Part shown: piece by piece, positions 42,201-57,200 of the stretch | Layout of the letters: each line of letters opens with the position of its first letter | Numbering within the stretch: position 1 is the first letter of the stretch | Origin: Dromaius novaehollandiae | Taxonomy: Eukaryota > Chordata > Aves > Casuariiformes > Dromaiidae | Length of the DNA: 64,000 nt | Direction: 5' to 3' | Assembly: GCF_036370855.1 (NCBI RefSeq) | Contig: NC_088099.1 | Coordinates: 142,865,017 to 142,929,016, forward strand | Position numbers and translations under genes: made by a program | Notes under the pieces: model-generated | Databases searched by the model: none | Told to the model about the DNA's origin: nothing | The model's input: only the letters and a program-made list of their open reading frames with translations

Positions 42201-45200
42201 AGCATTGTTGCTGGATTATGTAAGCATAAGTCCAACAGGTAAGCATTTACTCAAAATGGGATTTTTATTTATATGCATTCTGAGTTTAAGCATATATTTA
42301 AAATAACATTTATTGCATTATAGCTTTTAAAGTTAGATTCTCTTATCTCAAAACATAGGGGTCTGTCTGCAGTAAATGTGCTGACCTTAAAAGAAAGAAT
42401 ATTTTTTAGGACAGCTTGAGCTAAAAAACGTTAAGTTCTTTGTTTCTCTGCATTATCATGCAACCTAAATAAAGCCAGACTGAAAAATAAGAAAACTGAT
42501 TCGGCAACAGATTCTTTCACTAGCCTCAGGACAAACCAGTATGCACATAAGCAGTGCAAACTTTAGTCACCCAAGTCTTAACAGGCTTTGTGTACTTCTG
42601 TAGGAATAAAAGAGTGCGTAACTCAGGATTACAGTTATTGCCTGTTAAAGCCCATCCCTGTGCCAGCCCATCTTATGAGGATTCCAGCAGCGGTATCTTT
42701 GCTGTTTTCAGAATATCCTTCATTATATGGACTATTCTGTATGAGGTACTGGGCAGAGATCATTTCACATATAAACTGAGCAGGTTAATTTTCAGTAAAC
42801 ACTAGCAGTAATAGAATAAACTAAAGCTGCAAAGACTGCTGTAAAAATGGAATTTAATCAAAAATATCATTTGGAACATATACTGAATAATTGGATTAAC
42901 TAATAAGTTTCCTAATTTTTCAAAATAATTCTGGAAGACATTTGCTGCACTGAGTAGCACTGCTACACAGAAGCTCACACTAGATGGAAAAGTTGACGCC
43001 TAGCTCTAAAGATCTACAACTCAAATTTTTCCACAGGAATATGGGCTACAGAGTTAATGCCATCTGTCACAGTCATTTGGATATGGATTTCTACCAGAAT
43101 CATAGTGAGGGACTATTATTCTTGCTCTCCTGTAGCCCCATCGCAAATGAGCAACTGTATGGGGGCTAAACACATGGTTTGTTAAGTTTCCAGCCCTTAC
43201 TCCTTTCTTCTACTTCTTGCACTTCCATGTGGTAAATAAAAACCATCTGGCCTTAAACATTTATAAATATCTCCAGGTGAAGGCCAGAATCTTAAGAAGA
43301 ATATAACAGAATGTTTTCAGTGGTTTCCATTTAATATATAAAGAATCCATCTTTGTCCCAAATGCAGTATTAGCTCTCTTCTCTCTGGCACAAAGACCTG
43401 AAATACTTTGAGAAAAAGGTGAAGTCTTTGTGGAAAAAAACAGACTTTTGGCACACAGCACAGGAAAAGTAAAAGATTTAATTTGCTCATTTAAGTGATT
43501 AGTACTGTGTGGGCATTCTAATAGAGTGCTTTATGTTTCATTGTTCTGTATCAGCAATTATTTAAAAAACCCTGTGAGGTAGGTATCATTATGCCTAGTT
43601 GAGAGATGAGAAAGCAGAGTGAAATCTATGCTGTAACGTTTAATGCTTCATTTATATTTTAAGAGTATGTAGAAAAACGCTTCTGTAGGGATCTGAATAG
43701 TGAAGAGTATTCACAGCTGCAGAACTTTAATGCAACTGGAATCAAAACTGCTAATAGGAAATGCAGGTGATCATTTTAATAATGAAAGAGCTTTAATAAG
43801 AAATACCCCTATGCACTCAATATCGTAGTGTCTCCACTGATGTGCAGGCTACAGCAAAATGTTTTTTAATGCATTGTCTCATATTTCCAATCTAGTCTAG
43901 ATCAAATATGGCATGTTTGAAAATATCACCTCCTCTACTTGTCACATCAAAAAATACCATACCTGTTACATTCCAGCTCTTCAGGCCATATGATACCAAA
44001 AGTGTCAATCAATTGTTTACAGTCAGAATATACTTTCTCACAGAGGCTTCGACAAGGGTGAATCACGTGAACTTGCTCCAGGCAGGCAGGGACAAACGCT
44101 TTGCACAGAAACGCGTGGACGTCTGGTGAACAGTGAAGATTCATAAGAGTAAGAAAAGGCTTTGGGAAAGAAAAAGACTTTGGTTAGTAATTTTAAAAAG
44201 ATAATTCAAGGCAGTAAAACTAATTTTCATCACTGTGGCTCGTATTTGTTCTCCTGTAGGTTTGAAAAGATATGAGAGAATACTATTTGTTCAACAATTG
44301 CAAAAGGGAGCAGAACCTGGCGGTTTGACTTCTACTAGCTCTTCTAGCGCACTCCCGGCTCTGACATCCTGGCCCATCTCCAACTATTCAAATTCGATTC
44401 TTCTAATTTGACAAAAATAGAAATCTGAAAGGTATCATTATCAAAGCCCTAGACTTTAAAATACAGGGTATAAGGTTAGGTTCCTGTGTTCACCAGTCAA
44501 CTTCTAAATAAGCGGCCTGAGATTTCAGAAAGTGTGTCCATCTCTGTAGTTCCTGTTGCTATTATATTTTCAGTCCTAAGCAGTGTGTCACATTCATCAT
44601 CTTCCCTCATACTATAGATGGCTTTTTATGATTAATGCAGTCCAAATATCATTAGTACTCTTTTTTAATATATTTCAAAATCTCAGCATGACTGACAATT
44701 TCTCTACCTTTATTACTGAAAGCTAGACAGTGAGTTACTATGCGTCCAAACGCCGTAGAGGTTGCTCTTCACTTTGTTTTGCCTGGGACACCAGGTAAAC
44801 ATTCCTACTTCATTAAAGCAAAACAAGTGAATTTGAATCCCGTTATAAGGCAAAGGGAAGTAATCCATGACTGAGGGTGGAAATGGGTCTGCAAAATCAT
44901 GTCAGGCTAAGCCCTTTTTCACCCAGCTGTTTGATGGAACAATTGATCAGTCTACAAAAAAAGCCGTCTGTCTTCTATTTCAGAAAAGGAACCTCCGTAT
45001 CACATCTGAATGGTTAAGTTCATGCATCAGGAAAGCTGAAACAACATTTAATACTCTTTCAAATGTGCTGATAAATAGAGACACTGTGTGAAATTTTGAA
45101 AGTAGGCAGAGCTTTTAGTCCAAAACAACGTGACAATTATTTTCTTATTTAATTATTTATTTGCTGTTAACAGCTGCGTATCTCGATTATTCTAAATTGA

Positions 45201-48200
45201 TCAACCAGTGACTGGCAAAGGAAGGATTAACGTCTCTGAGTCTAGAATAGAATCCTTAATTTTGTCAGCCTGTAAATATCCCAAATTATGTACATACATA
45301 TATGGCAAGGGCAAGTCTGACTACTGAGCATGCAGTTTAAAAGGAAAGACACTAATAAAATAACAGTATTTCCCCACTCAAAATGGAATAGCTACAAATC
45401 CTCAAGGAACCTCAGCAATAAACATAGGAATGTGGGAGGGATAGAGAAGATAAGGCAGAGTAGGAATAATGGAAAAATCCTTTATGAAAAAACAACAAAA
45501 AGGTTTAGTTGGCACTGTGCTTTAGAGCACTCTGGCTGCGCGCTGCATCTGCAAATTCCATCACAGCAAGCGCACAGAAGTCTGTCCCGCACAGGGATGT
45601 CTGCTGTGCATCTACCTTCTTGGGAACCCAAGGCCTGAATATTTTCTGATGAGAAGTATAGCTCTGGTATAATGTCTGGAATTTCCTAGGCTGGATTACT
45701 TTCTAAATGCTAAACACTACTTCAAAAAAAAAAAGTTCTGGAGTTAACTAGATGAATTAAATTTCCTTTGCATAATCATGATGCAATTAAATTTTGATTG
45801 CTCCAATATTTAATTTATGTTAGCTCTTTTCTTTCTTGCATGTAGGATAAAATAAACATAATAACCTGTGTAGCTGTACAGAACTCCTACAGAAATTGAA
45901 ATTATTTTTGAAGTTAAGTTCTGTAGAAATTATTATTAATTCTTCCATTTTTCACCCATAATTCATCTCAGTTAATTTAAGAATTAAAATTAATTAAATT
46001 AATAAATTAAAATCAATTTTGTCTACAGAAATATTTTACTAGATGTTTTGACTAGCAACTAAATTTTTGAATTATCCATTATTTAATAGAACATAACAAA
46101 TGAGGCTACATAAGTAAGCTCACTTGATACAGAAAATATAAAGTAAAGAGATACAGAGAGTATAGAGGAAATTGTCTAGTCAAGAAATTCAGGATTCAAG
46201 ACCAATCTAAAACATTCAAATAGAATTTCTGTTATATAAAAATACTTAAAAGATAAAATATAACAATAATCACCATGCAATCAATAACACTGCCATAAAT
46301 TAGAGGCAGATATTGACCAGTGAAAAATTACACGCATGCAAGAATTTTTAGTATGGCATGTTGTCCTTGGCTAAATATTGTGGTTTAAAGAACATGTTTT
46401 ATAATTTAAAACCAAGTATCCGCTTATTAGTATTACATCAGAATGGAAAATGGTAGGAAGAGGAAACTTATGCTCAGCTTGTAATGTCACCATAGCAGAA
46501 ATCCAAGGGCTTGGCTTATAAAAATAATTGTTCTACAATGATCCTTTTAGCTTATGCTAAATATTTACCTTTTGACACCCGAAAGTAAGAGCAGGAAATC
46601 TGGTGTTCTGTGAACACAAGCAGGCATTGAGTCACAGCAAATGTTTATTTAGCTAATTACCCAGTTGTGATAATGGCTGGTAGGAGGGCAGCATAAGACT
46701 AAGACAAGCAGACATCTCCTAGCGTCCAGCAATCAACAGCTTAGGAAACTTTCCAAGCTGCAGGTTAGATCCAGACCATTGTGTTTAAAGGACACCAACA
46801 GACCTTTTTCCCAAGAAAGTGTCCAATCCCTTTTTGAACCATTAATGCTTACACCCTTTATAAAATACTATAGCAAAAAGTTCTATTGCATAACTTAACT
46901 AGGCACTGTGCAAGAAAACACTGTATTTTACTGGCTTATTGTAACTCCTAGTTATCGCAGCTTAGTTCGTATGTTTTGACAGCAGTTAACAGATTATTCA
47001 CTACTTTTCCTATACCATTTTGCCAACCTGCCATCATGGTTTTATTGACTTTTTCATATCCCTCAAATTATCTCTTCTTTAATCTAGGAGCCTTAGTCTG
47101 TTTCATCGGTCTTCACAGAGGAGCTATTCGATATTTCTGGTCATTTTTTTCATTCTCTCGTGTGCATATTTTGTGTGTGTGTATAAAAGATGTAAGCATG
47201 CTTTGAATTTACATGTTAGCATAATACTGTTTTTATTTTTTCCTATACCTTTCATAATATACGTTGCATTCTATTTGCCTTGACTACATTTGAACACCAA
47301 CATCACATCTCCACAGAACTATCTATAGAGACTCCAAAAATTCTTTTCTGAGTGACAGTAGCTACTTTAATACTGTGCCCACTCATTTGTATGAGTAGTT
47401 GGGGTTATTTTTCCCTACACTCATTGCCCTGCATTTACCAACACTAAATCTCATCTATTATTTTATTGTCCAGTTGCATCTATCATGAGACCTCTCTGCA
47501 AATCTTCAGTCAATTTTGTATTCTAAGCAAATTCACTATCCATCCCTTTTCCAGGTCATTTCCGAATTAGCTGTATACCATAAGTGTCAGTATAGATGAT
47601 TGGGGAACCCCTCTAGTCATCTATTTGCTAAGGGACCATGCTATCATCTAATGATTTCACACTATACATTGTGGGGAAAAAAGAGGGTTATTTATTCCTG
47701 CCTTTTCTTCTTGTTTTTTTTCAGGCAGGTATTAGAAAAGAAAATCTCCATTAGGGTATCAGCCTAGTTGCTTTAAAAACTTTGGGCTACGAACCATATC
47801 AAAGTGCTTTTGAAAACTGAAGTACAATAAATTGGCTGAATCATCCTTTTAAACAAATGTATTGAGTCCTTCAAAGAACTTCAATAGATTTTATAAGCAA
47901 TTACTTCCCTCAACCAAAAAAACTCTACAAAATGTAGAACTCTGCCTCAAGTACAGGCGATTAGGATTTGCAAAATATAAGTTTGTTTTCAGAAACCATC
48001 TACTTCTATCATTTAGAGCATCAGAAGAGGTTGTGAATTGTGCTCGGAACACTGTTCATAATTATGCATCTTTAAATGTGGGCTTTTCTTCCAGCTAGCC
48101 AATTTGCAATTGTTTCATTATAGAAAATAATAGGTCTGCATATCCTGGTGGACTGTAAAAACTAAAATAAAAACACCCAAAACAAAGGAAAATATTCTCT

Positions 48201-51200
48201 CCTCCTGCTGGATAGTGCGTGAGCAAAAAGAACGTAAAACTGAGGTCACAGGCTCTCCGGAAATAAGAATTAGTTGCTTCAAGGCTGCAACATCAGGTAC
48301 GCTGTCATGGAGCTTAACTGGTCCTGCAGCCTAATCCTTCAGCTTTGTTCACTCCTAACACATCAAGTGGTTACACAAACATGCCAGCCTTCTGCTACAC
48401 AAAAACTCAAACATTACAGACTGTCTCAGCCACGGACTTTACCCTCTCAAGTCAGCTTCCCAGGTGTCCCAACCACCAGATGTTTTCTGTCTTAGTAACT
48501 TGCATGCATGTACATGTATATGCCTTGAGCATCCAAATCTGAGATTAAACTCACAGATTCATCAAACTGGTAAATCTAGAATCAAGTATCACAGTCCTCT
48601 CCTAATTAGAAAGCTCAGGACTTGCAGGTGGCATGACTGCATGGAGCAGGAGGCTTTTCCAGGAAAGCAAGGTACTCGGCATATCTCGTTAGCAAGCATC
48701 GTAATCACAGGAAGGACAGATGCGAAAATCTGCACACTTAGTGAAGGCAGTGCTAAAATAGAGTAAACCCAGGCTGCTTTAAAGCCACAAATAGAGCCTC
48801 ACATAGCCAGTGGAAGCCCTAAAATAAAAATTCCTATCTTCTCCTTCTTGCCAATGGAAACAAAACCCAGTAAATATGAGGCAAGCTAGAATACACTAAC
48901 AACATACTACAATGATGAACTACCTACTGAGGCCAGCGCAACATGAGCCCTTCCAGCGCGTTGTTGGGGCAGAGTATGGGAGGGCCACGGGCACCGTACA
49001 GACACCCCCCCAGCACAAAGCTGGCCAAACTGACCCCCCCACCCCACCCCACAGCACACACTTACCCACAGGGGACTGTGAGTAAGGACAGTCGCAGGGA
49101 AAACAGCAGTGCCGGCCAGCGAGAAATACCCTCAGCACCTGACAAAACATCAGCACCTAACTTAGGAAACCTCAGGTCCTTTCAGAAGTAATTCCCTGCT
49201 GTTTTCTCTCCGGCGGCAAAGCCAGCCTATTGCACTGGCGCAGCTTATGCTGCGGCCCTGCAAGCAACTGCAATGACACAGCTGAGAGGAGCGAGAAAAC
49301 TGTGCCGAGTAGGGAATAAATGGCTAGGTGCGAACAGGATCTCCTAAACTTGCTTTGACAGCAAATGAATTGTGAAGTAGAGCTACATGCAAATCTCACG
49401 AGTTTCTGCTGTTTTTTTGCTCAGGACACAACAGAGACAAGGTCAATGTTCTAGAAAGAGAGCGCGGATGACTTTGGTCTCCCTCATCTCGGCTTTTCCC
49501 TAGAAAAAAGTATTAGCAAAGATAATTAGATGTCACTAGGGTTAAAAACAAATACATCTCAAAACATATAAGCCTAAAGTGTTCTCCTATACTCTGTTAA
49601 TTAATGCCGTAGAAATATTTAAATAATATAGAAAGCAACGGGTGAAAATATAGAGGTCTTTGCTACAATCAACTATGGCAAACCTTGACTGGGAAAAGAC
49701 AGTAAATATTTTGAGTTGCTGAGATACGTAGACTATAAGAGCCGTTGTTGAGCTATTTGGCAGCCAGTGATGTAAAACAGTAAGAATCAATTCTCTTAAC
49801 CACTCAGGTTTAGCTACCAAGTTAATACATTTAGCTTTAGCACTTAGTTTACGCTGAGGTTAACTAACAAGGTTGAACAACGAGAGACACTAACTGTTCC
49901 AGTGTTAAGCAATGGTACTTGTCTCATGGCTTGATACAAATCCTGTGACCTAAAGCAATAACACTGCACCCTTGTTACTCTATGAGTGTCGTCCAGTAAG
50001 TGTCATTCTGGAATTATAGCATAACCTCACAACTGAAACACAACACATTTCACGTATACACTTTCACATGTGATACGTGGGAAATACAGCCACCTTCAAC
50101 CACTGTGTATGTAAATGCCACGGCATCCAAAGAACAGGCAGTAATTACTCCCTATACTCACAGAGCTATATCAACAATTAATCTTCAAGATATCCTTAGC
50201 TACCTTTATAAAGATTTTCTGTTTCAATTAAAAATAGCGAAATAAGTAGAGCACGGTTGATTTAGTCCCACGCTATTGTTTCAGTAGAGTTATTTTGGAC
50301 TCCATGCAAATGAGATAAGTATCATACCCAGAAAGATTAATGCAACTCCCAGACGGGCTGGCAAGGGTGGTAATTTGCTCGTGGCCACACAGTGAATCCG
50401 CTGCCAAGAATCCCTGACTTCCAATTCATGCACAATTAATTAAGTCACGATAAATAAATGTACTGACACTTCACGCTAAGTGAAGGATGAAATTTAAATT
50501 ATATTTTCAAGTTAGATTAAGTTTAAAGCAGGGTTGAGAAAAGACTAGCTGCTTCTTATTAGAAGTTACACTGATAGATTTAGATTAAGGGCAAGTTAAA
50601 GACATTTTTAAGTTCATATGTAAGGATTTAGAAAAATACTTATCTTGCAGGAGGCTGGGGCAGTTTAAGCGACAGTATCTTGTTGCTACATGTCTACTAG
50701 AAATTACTACTTCCACAGCAGAGCTGCAAAACAGAAATGTGCCTGCAGCTCATCAACTTTAGTGCACTGTCAACCATCCTTCTTTAAGCCACCAGTGAAG
50801 ATGGTATGAACTAATCTGCTAATTTAGCACTAACTTAGGGAGGGCCCAAACACTCCATGCTAGTATCTGAGCTGTGGGTAATAACCAGTATTTGCTGACA
50901 GCAGCAGCAAATATCAATCATAACCTATATTTTCTAACCTCGGTCAAAACGATAACAGTAACTCCTGTAAAACAAAAGTTTTTCAGGCCTAAAATTTCAT
51001 TGTCAGGAAAAAAATCATTTAGGTATGAATATAAATTAATTTAATATGCATCATTAGTGCATGCTAATTTGATAGTGCCAAAAGAGAACCATTTAGAGCA
51101 CCCAAATTTGATATTTATTTTAATAAGCTGCTTTTAAACAAAGCAGCATTACTTTCTGCGGATTGTAAAATAGAATTAAGGCAAAATATAAATCATGCTT

Positions 51201-54200
51201 AATTTAAAACCTTTTAAAACCTTTTCTAAATTTAATCAGTTCCGAGGTTATAAAGATGAAATAAAATCTTTTATCAGAAAAGAGAGTAGGTTACTCCAGT
51301 AGTTTAAAAGGCAAATAGTTTAAGTATCCTACCCAGGGACAATCTGGAGTTCAAGGAGCTGAGAAAAAAACAAAGGAAAAATGTAGCAAACAAGCAAGCA
51401 GATCAAACAATACGCTTCCACAAAGAGATAAGTCTATAAAGACGTCAGCTTTGATCTTTGTCCTTCAGCTGAAGAACAAATGCAAACCATGCACCTGGAC
51501 CCTTGAAGACAAAACATTATTTTAGTGAATTAGGGCACTGAAGGAAGAGTGGGGACAGTCTGACTTGGAATGGCTGAAAAGCTTAACTGGTCCCAGCAGC
51601 CTGCTCCTTCCACTGCCATACGGATGTGGGAGCTGCTGGCCATCACCACCGGAAGCAGCATAGTCTGCAAGGAAGAGTTTACGAAGTCAGAGGTCAGCAA
51701 AGCTTAGAAATACTGTGCTGTAAACTCCAGCAGTTCAGGAGCGGCTGGCGAGCAGGGCAGGTGCCCACGGCGCGCAGACTGGGCGCCAGACCTTCATCAC
51801 CAGACTCAAGCTAAACTGGTCAGTCATCAGTTCAGACCTCTTAGTCTGCGCAGCCATTCAATAAGCTGAATTACTCATCAGCTAAGCATTCAATATATTT
51901 GCAATTAAACAGTCAGGGTATCTGCAAACTCTTTCCCATCATTCACTGCTGCACCTGTGCAATGTATTTTACTGTATTTCATGTCGTGAACCTTCAAACT
52001 AGCTGTTCGAAGTCCACAATAGAATTAATCAGAATTTCAAGCAGTGTAAGGCCAAGGCACATGGTGGGGAGGTTTTCAAATGCCTGTAGGGCTGCTAAGC
52101 ACTCAACACTCACTAAAAAAAGATCAACAGCTGGGCACTCAGCATACCATTTTAGCACCAAAAGTACAGAAAAACACACACACACACAAACACACACACA
52201 CCAAGATAAAGCAGGCTATTCTGCTTTGTTTTTCTATGGGCTCTGGAGTGTTTTGCATATACTAGCAACTACAGAATTTAAGGTAAAATAATCCATGACC
52301 CCATCTCCCCTTTACATACTTCTTAAATACAAAATAAAAATAATAGATATATACCCATATTTTTAAGCTATAAAAAGTTTAGAAACAAAATAAACAGGAA
52401 TATTATATCTCAGTAAAATAAGTTTTGCTGAAACAAACTAAAATATAAGTATTTCAATACTTTCCAAAATGGCTTATTAGCAAAATTCAGTGAACTCTGT
52501 GGTTCTAACCTAAATTATAGCTTGACCTAAATTATAGATCATATTACAGCCCCTACAATTTTCTATTCAAAGAAAAAAAAGAGTATTTTTAGTGAGCACT
52601 ACAGAGCTGAAATATTTATGCAATGCTTTCAATTATATATGGTTTTATCTCCATGTATATTATACAGAGCATAAAAGACAGACAAAGATGAGTTACACAA
52701 AACTAAGGAATGCTGTGGGCCCTGAAACCTCTGAAGTCTAGACTACTCCTGTGGGAGCTTCATTATATCCGGACTATGGCAGCACAAGAATCTTCAGTCT
52801 TAAATACTTCAGGTATCTGCCATTTGTTACAGTAGTAAATGGATTTCTTAATGAACATTTTGCGTAGAATACAATTTAGAAGAATGTCATTAATACATCT
52901 GGTAGACTACCTGTTATCTAGATGAGAGCTCCCCATTTGGAGGGAATTACAGCAGAAGCAGTTACTGTTCTGGGCCCAAAGCAGTCAGACCAGACCGATG
53001 CTCTCCCTGACTCCGTGAGCGCAGAGATCTGTTTTAGCAGAAATGCACAGCCCACATGGAGGATAAGAGAATACTAACCCTGCAGCACGCGTTCTTCTAC
53101 GCCTACTTCGCACTAACTAAATCAGGAAAATCTCAGCCATTACAGGATTGATCATCTCAAATAATCTTCTCTCAGTCTTTTGGGACACCAGATAAAGAAA
53201 TCAAGGGCTAAATCCACAAAAGGGACTGGGTGTTGCAACAGTAACTCGTGGTTGCTAACTCTGAGGCACTTAGCAAAATCCCCAAAGCAGTTTTTCTATG
53301 CCATGTCCACAACGAGAGGCACCTGAGACTGACATTAAGAGAATTCAGGAACCTGGCAGATAACCTCACAATCAAAAGAAAATGCCCAAGAGGAACAGGA
53401 ATCAAATCCCACATGTGTCCAAGAATTATGCAACTAACTCCAAGCTCCACTGTGGTGTTTACTCAAGGGACTTCTCAGAATTCCCAGGGATCCAGGGTCG
53501 GTTACCACCTTTGCCACTCTATAAAACAAAAATTTCAGCAATAGAGACAGCATGAATCCACAGCTTAGTAACTGGTACGCTCACCTGAGAGACACTGGGG
53601 AACCTGTTCCACTGAATATTTAAGTATTTCAAATAAAGTGATATAATATCAACACAGAAGATCAAGAGTGATTCCTGTGCCAGAAAACCATAAAATCGAA
53701 AATTAAGAGATCCTCCCGTCACCATTGCCTTAGCCCAGAAGGGACAACTCTTCCTCTCCCCCATGAGATATTCACCTCCCCTTTTCTAGTAAATCCACGC
53801 CATGCTAATACTGGACGAACACCAGTAGGTTCAACATCCCTTAGCCGTTGCAGAATTATCAGATTTTTCACATCAGTTGAAACGTAAGGATTTTCTTGCC
53901 CATAACACTCAAAAATTCACATGGTTCAATATGAACTTGTCTCCTGGTGAGCAAAGCAGTGGGTCAGTGCCTCAGTGCAGGGCCAGCTAAGCAGCACCAA
54001 CCGGAGGCACCAAACTCGGAAGACAGAGGTAAGAACTGTACGTGGTGAGGGGGCAAACGCACACTGATGGGCTTCAAATTTAACGACTCAGTAAACTCAT
54101 CTGACTTGTGCACACCTGACTTTGGCTGCCTGTCACGTTACATGATAAAGTGAACGTTTAGTGAAAGTTTACAGAATTGTTAATTTTAATAATTTTGATA

Positions 54201-57200
54201 TAGCAGTATATCAAATGCTTTCCTTAAACTTCAAATAGATGAACCTACTTAGCTCTTACAAAATCAGTACAAGTCACTTCTGGCATGCACACAGTTCCCC
54301 AGGCAGGACTGGGTCTCCTGAATGAATTCTCAGTAATACGAGAGCAGAGACCAGAAGTCATACAGAACACCAAAAATAAACGATCTGAACGTCAGAGCCA
54401 CAAACCAGAGGCAGCTGAAAAGAACAGTGGAAAATTTCATGGTGACCGTGCTTTGTTTTCATTTGGGGAGCTCTGACCATGTGGTGAACTTTTTATACAC
54501 TTAGCGTTCACCACCTGCTGTAAATTGGCATCCGGGGTAATTTTCTGTAAAATCACTACTTCTGGGAAGATCATTTATAAACACAGTGGGGGCACAGAAC
54601 AGCAAACCAAGCCTTCCACTTTAAACTCACTTCTCCTATAACTATTATCTTTGCTACATTTTGAAAATATAAAATTAGTTAATTCAAAAGAGTAGATGGT
54701 TATATTACTGTAATAGGAAAAGCGGTACTTAAGATTTGAAAAAAGATATATAAAATCTCTTTAAAAAAAAGTGGTTTATTCCTAAGTATTTGTGGGAAAA
54801 TAGTTCTGATCTTTCACAGAAATGTATCTTTAACTATTTTCTGAAATTTTTTGTTCAGTTGTTACTTTATTTTTATGAAGTTAAAATGTCTGAAGCAATC
54901 CTAACCTAAGTAGCTATAGATTTTGCTCTGTAGACATATGTATGCATCTTAATTAAGTTACTTTTATTTAGCTTTCATTTACTCTGACACACAGGCCAAC
55001 CTGAGAGACAAGAAAGGAAGAAAAACAACTAGATTTTAAGATCAAAAAAATTATCAAAATTCTAAAGGATGAATAAGGCACCTGGTAAGAAAATAAACTA
55101 ATTCCTTTACCATCAACAGCCATTATTTTATGATCACCTCCTCCTTCCTCCAAATGCAAGACCTCCAAAAACAGGAAACAGGCTCTCTAAAAAATCAGGC
55201 TAAGGAACTGACATTACACCGGAGCCTCCTTCTCTGCTCACTTCCTCACGCGAAGTCTCTCCTCCCTCCCTCCAGCCACCCAAATCCCTGGCACCTTAAA
55301 ACACCCTACCTATCTCCTGATACAGAGAAGATCGAGAAGTCAAAGGGAGAGACAGTTTCCCGCAGTCGCTGGCCGTAGCAGAGAAGTAACTTAGCACTGC
55401 TCAGTGCACCCTCTTGACCTGCCTTCCCCCTCCCCTCCCAGGCGTCAGGCAAAAGAGAAATGGGTACATCCCCAGCACATCCACCACGCTGCAGAAACCT
55501 TCACCCTCCCAGAGCTGGGGGCTCTAGGGATGGCCGCAAGCAAGACTACTGCACTGTAACCTCAGGTGGTTGAGGACTCACATGTGCTCTTCTCTTCTTC
55601 ACAGATGGCCTGATGAAGAGGAGGACACAATGGCCACCTCTTCTTTCTCCCCCTTCCTCCTGGCATCCCAGTCCTAGACTGCAGCAGGTGGGAGGCAGCT
55701 TATGCCCTGGAAGGTCACCCCTCGGGTGATGCTGCAGCACCTCAGGGCTGCGGCGGCACTGGGGACAGCACCCAGAAAACCAAGACTGGGCATACAGTCC
55801 CTGACTAGCCCACCAAGGATGTGCAGAAGGACCAGAACAGCTCCTGGTGCACATTGCTGCCAAACTGGCAAAGGTGCAGGAGGCTCTAGAAACATGTCAG
55901 GGGTGGCAATTCCTGCAGGAGACCTTCCATATCCCTCCAGAGTGGCCAAACTAATCACTACAGTAGCAACTGGTGGGTCAGATGCAAGAGGGTCCATAGG
56001 ACCTACACCGTCCTCAATGTCTGCTCTGCACCCCCTATCCAAACACCCTAAGCACCCAAGCAAGGCTGCAAGGCAGCATGCTGTAGGTGGCTGTTGGGAC
56101 CTCTCCTGTTCTCCCCAATTCTGAATGCCCTACACTAGCCAACTTTTCCTTGTAACTAGCCCACAGTGAGCCAGCATGAGAAATATTTGTTTTCTTGGCC
56201 ATGGTGGCCCCCCATTCTCTTTCCTATTTCTCCTGTTCCAAAAGCTCTAGGTCACCTTTTCCCCTTCCTATTCATCCTATGAGTTGTGAGCTATGTTAAC
56301 CTTCAGAGTATGAAGCTCTGTCTGTAGCCCCAGGCTTCTTCTCTCCAGCTGGATTTTTGAGCTTTGCTTAAAAGGTTGCACCTTCCTAGCAAGAGTGTAA
56401 TCTGATGTGAAGTAGTAGGGAGCTGCAACAGGGAGTCTGGGTCGCAGGGTATTGCTAAAGCCATCGTAAGGTTGGCAGGGGGCAGTCCCTCTCTGAGCAG
56501 CTGCTTTTAACTTTTGCATGCAGGATAAACGTGTAGAGAGTTTGGCCACTAAGTCCTTTGTGAACAGGAGAGTGATGATGGTTTCTGGGACTGAAGAAAT
56601 CTGGCTGTGCAGACCCTGCGGGGAACACAGCGTGGGCCAAAGCAGAAAGGATGTGGTTATTCTCTGAATGACATCCATCCACCAAAAGCCTAAGCACAGG
56701 AAAGATGATTTTTCCCAGGAAGCTCTTGTTTCACAGCAGAGAGAGAAAGGATTTCTTTGTTAAGAGGGTCTCTCTCCTGCCCTGCAGAGCCCAACTATCC
56801 AGGCCTGCCCCATGTCCCTCTACAGCTGAGCAAGTCTGTCTCCCCTCAGTTACAACAGCTGCTTACGCAGCCCTTAGGGTGCTCCGCTGCCTACCACTCT
56901 GCTGTCATCTACTAGCAAAACTGAAAGCAAGCACGTCTCCATCCATCTCCGGCAGGCAGTTCAGGTGAAGGGGGCAGACACCTGTCTGCATCTTTTTCTC
57001 AGGCAAATAAATTACTGCTGTGGAAGCATAGCATTTCCCAGAGAGGTCTGCAGTTGGGAGGAAGATCTGCAAAACAGCCTTCCTTAGGCCAACTTCAGAC
57101 ATTACATACAGCAGGATGTTCAGTTCAGGAGACTGGCCTAAATAGATTAGAGTAAAACTCCTCAAGCTCATGCACTGGAGAGATAGGGAGCACGTTAACA

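Noticed and set aside
49031-49052. C-rich run considered as a telomere-like or G-quadruplex element
   Set aside because: It is an irregular C/CCCCA tract without the TTAGGG period; a quadruplex is possible but nothing here supports a role.
55546-56124. Overlapping ORFs of 105-140 codons in a GC-richer intron segment
   Set aside because: The two strands give equally long frames, the translations resemble no family, and no splice or start evidence supports them.
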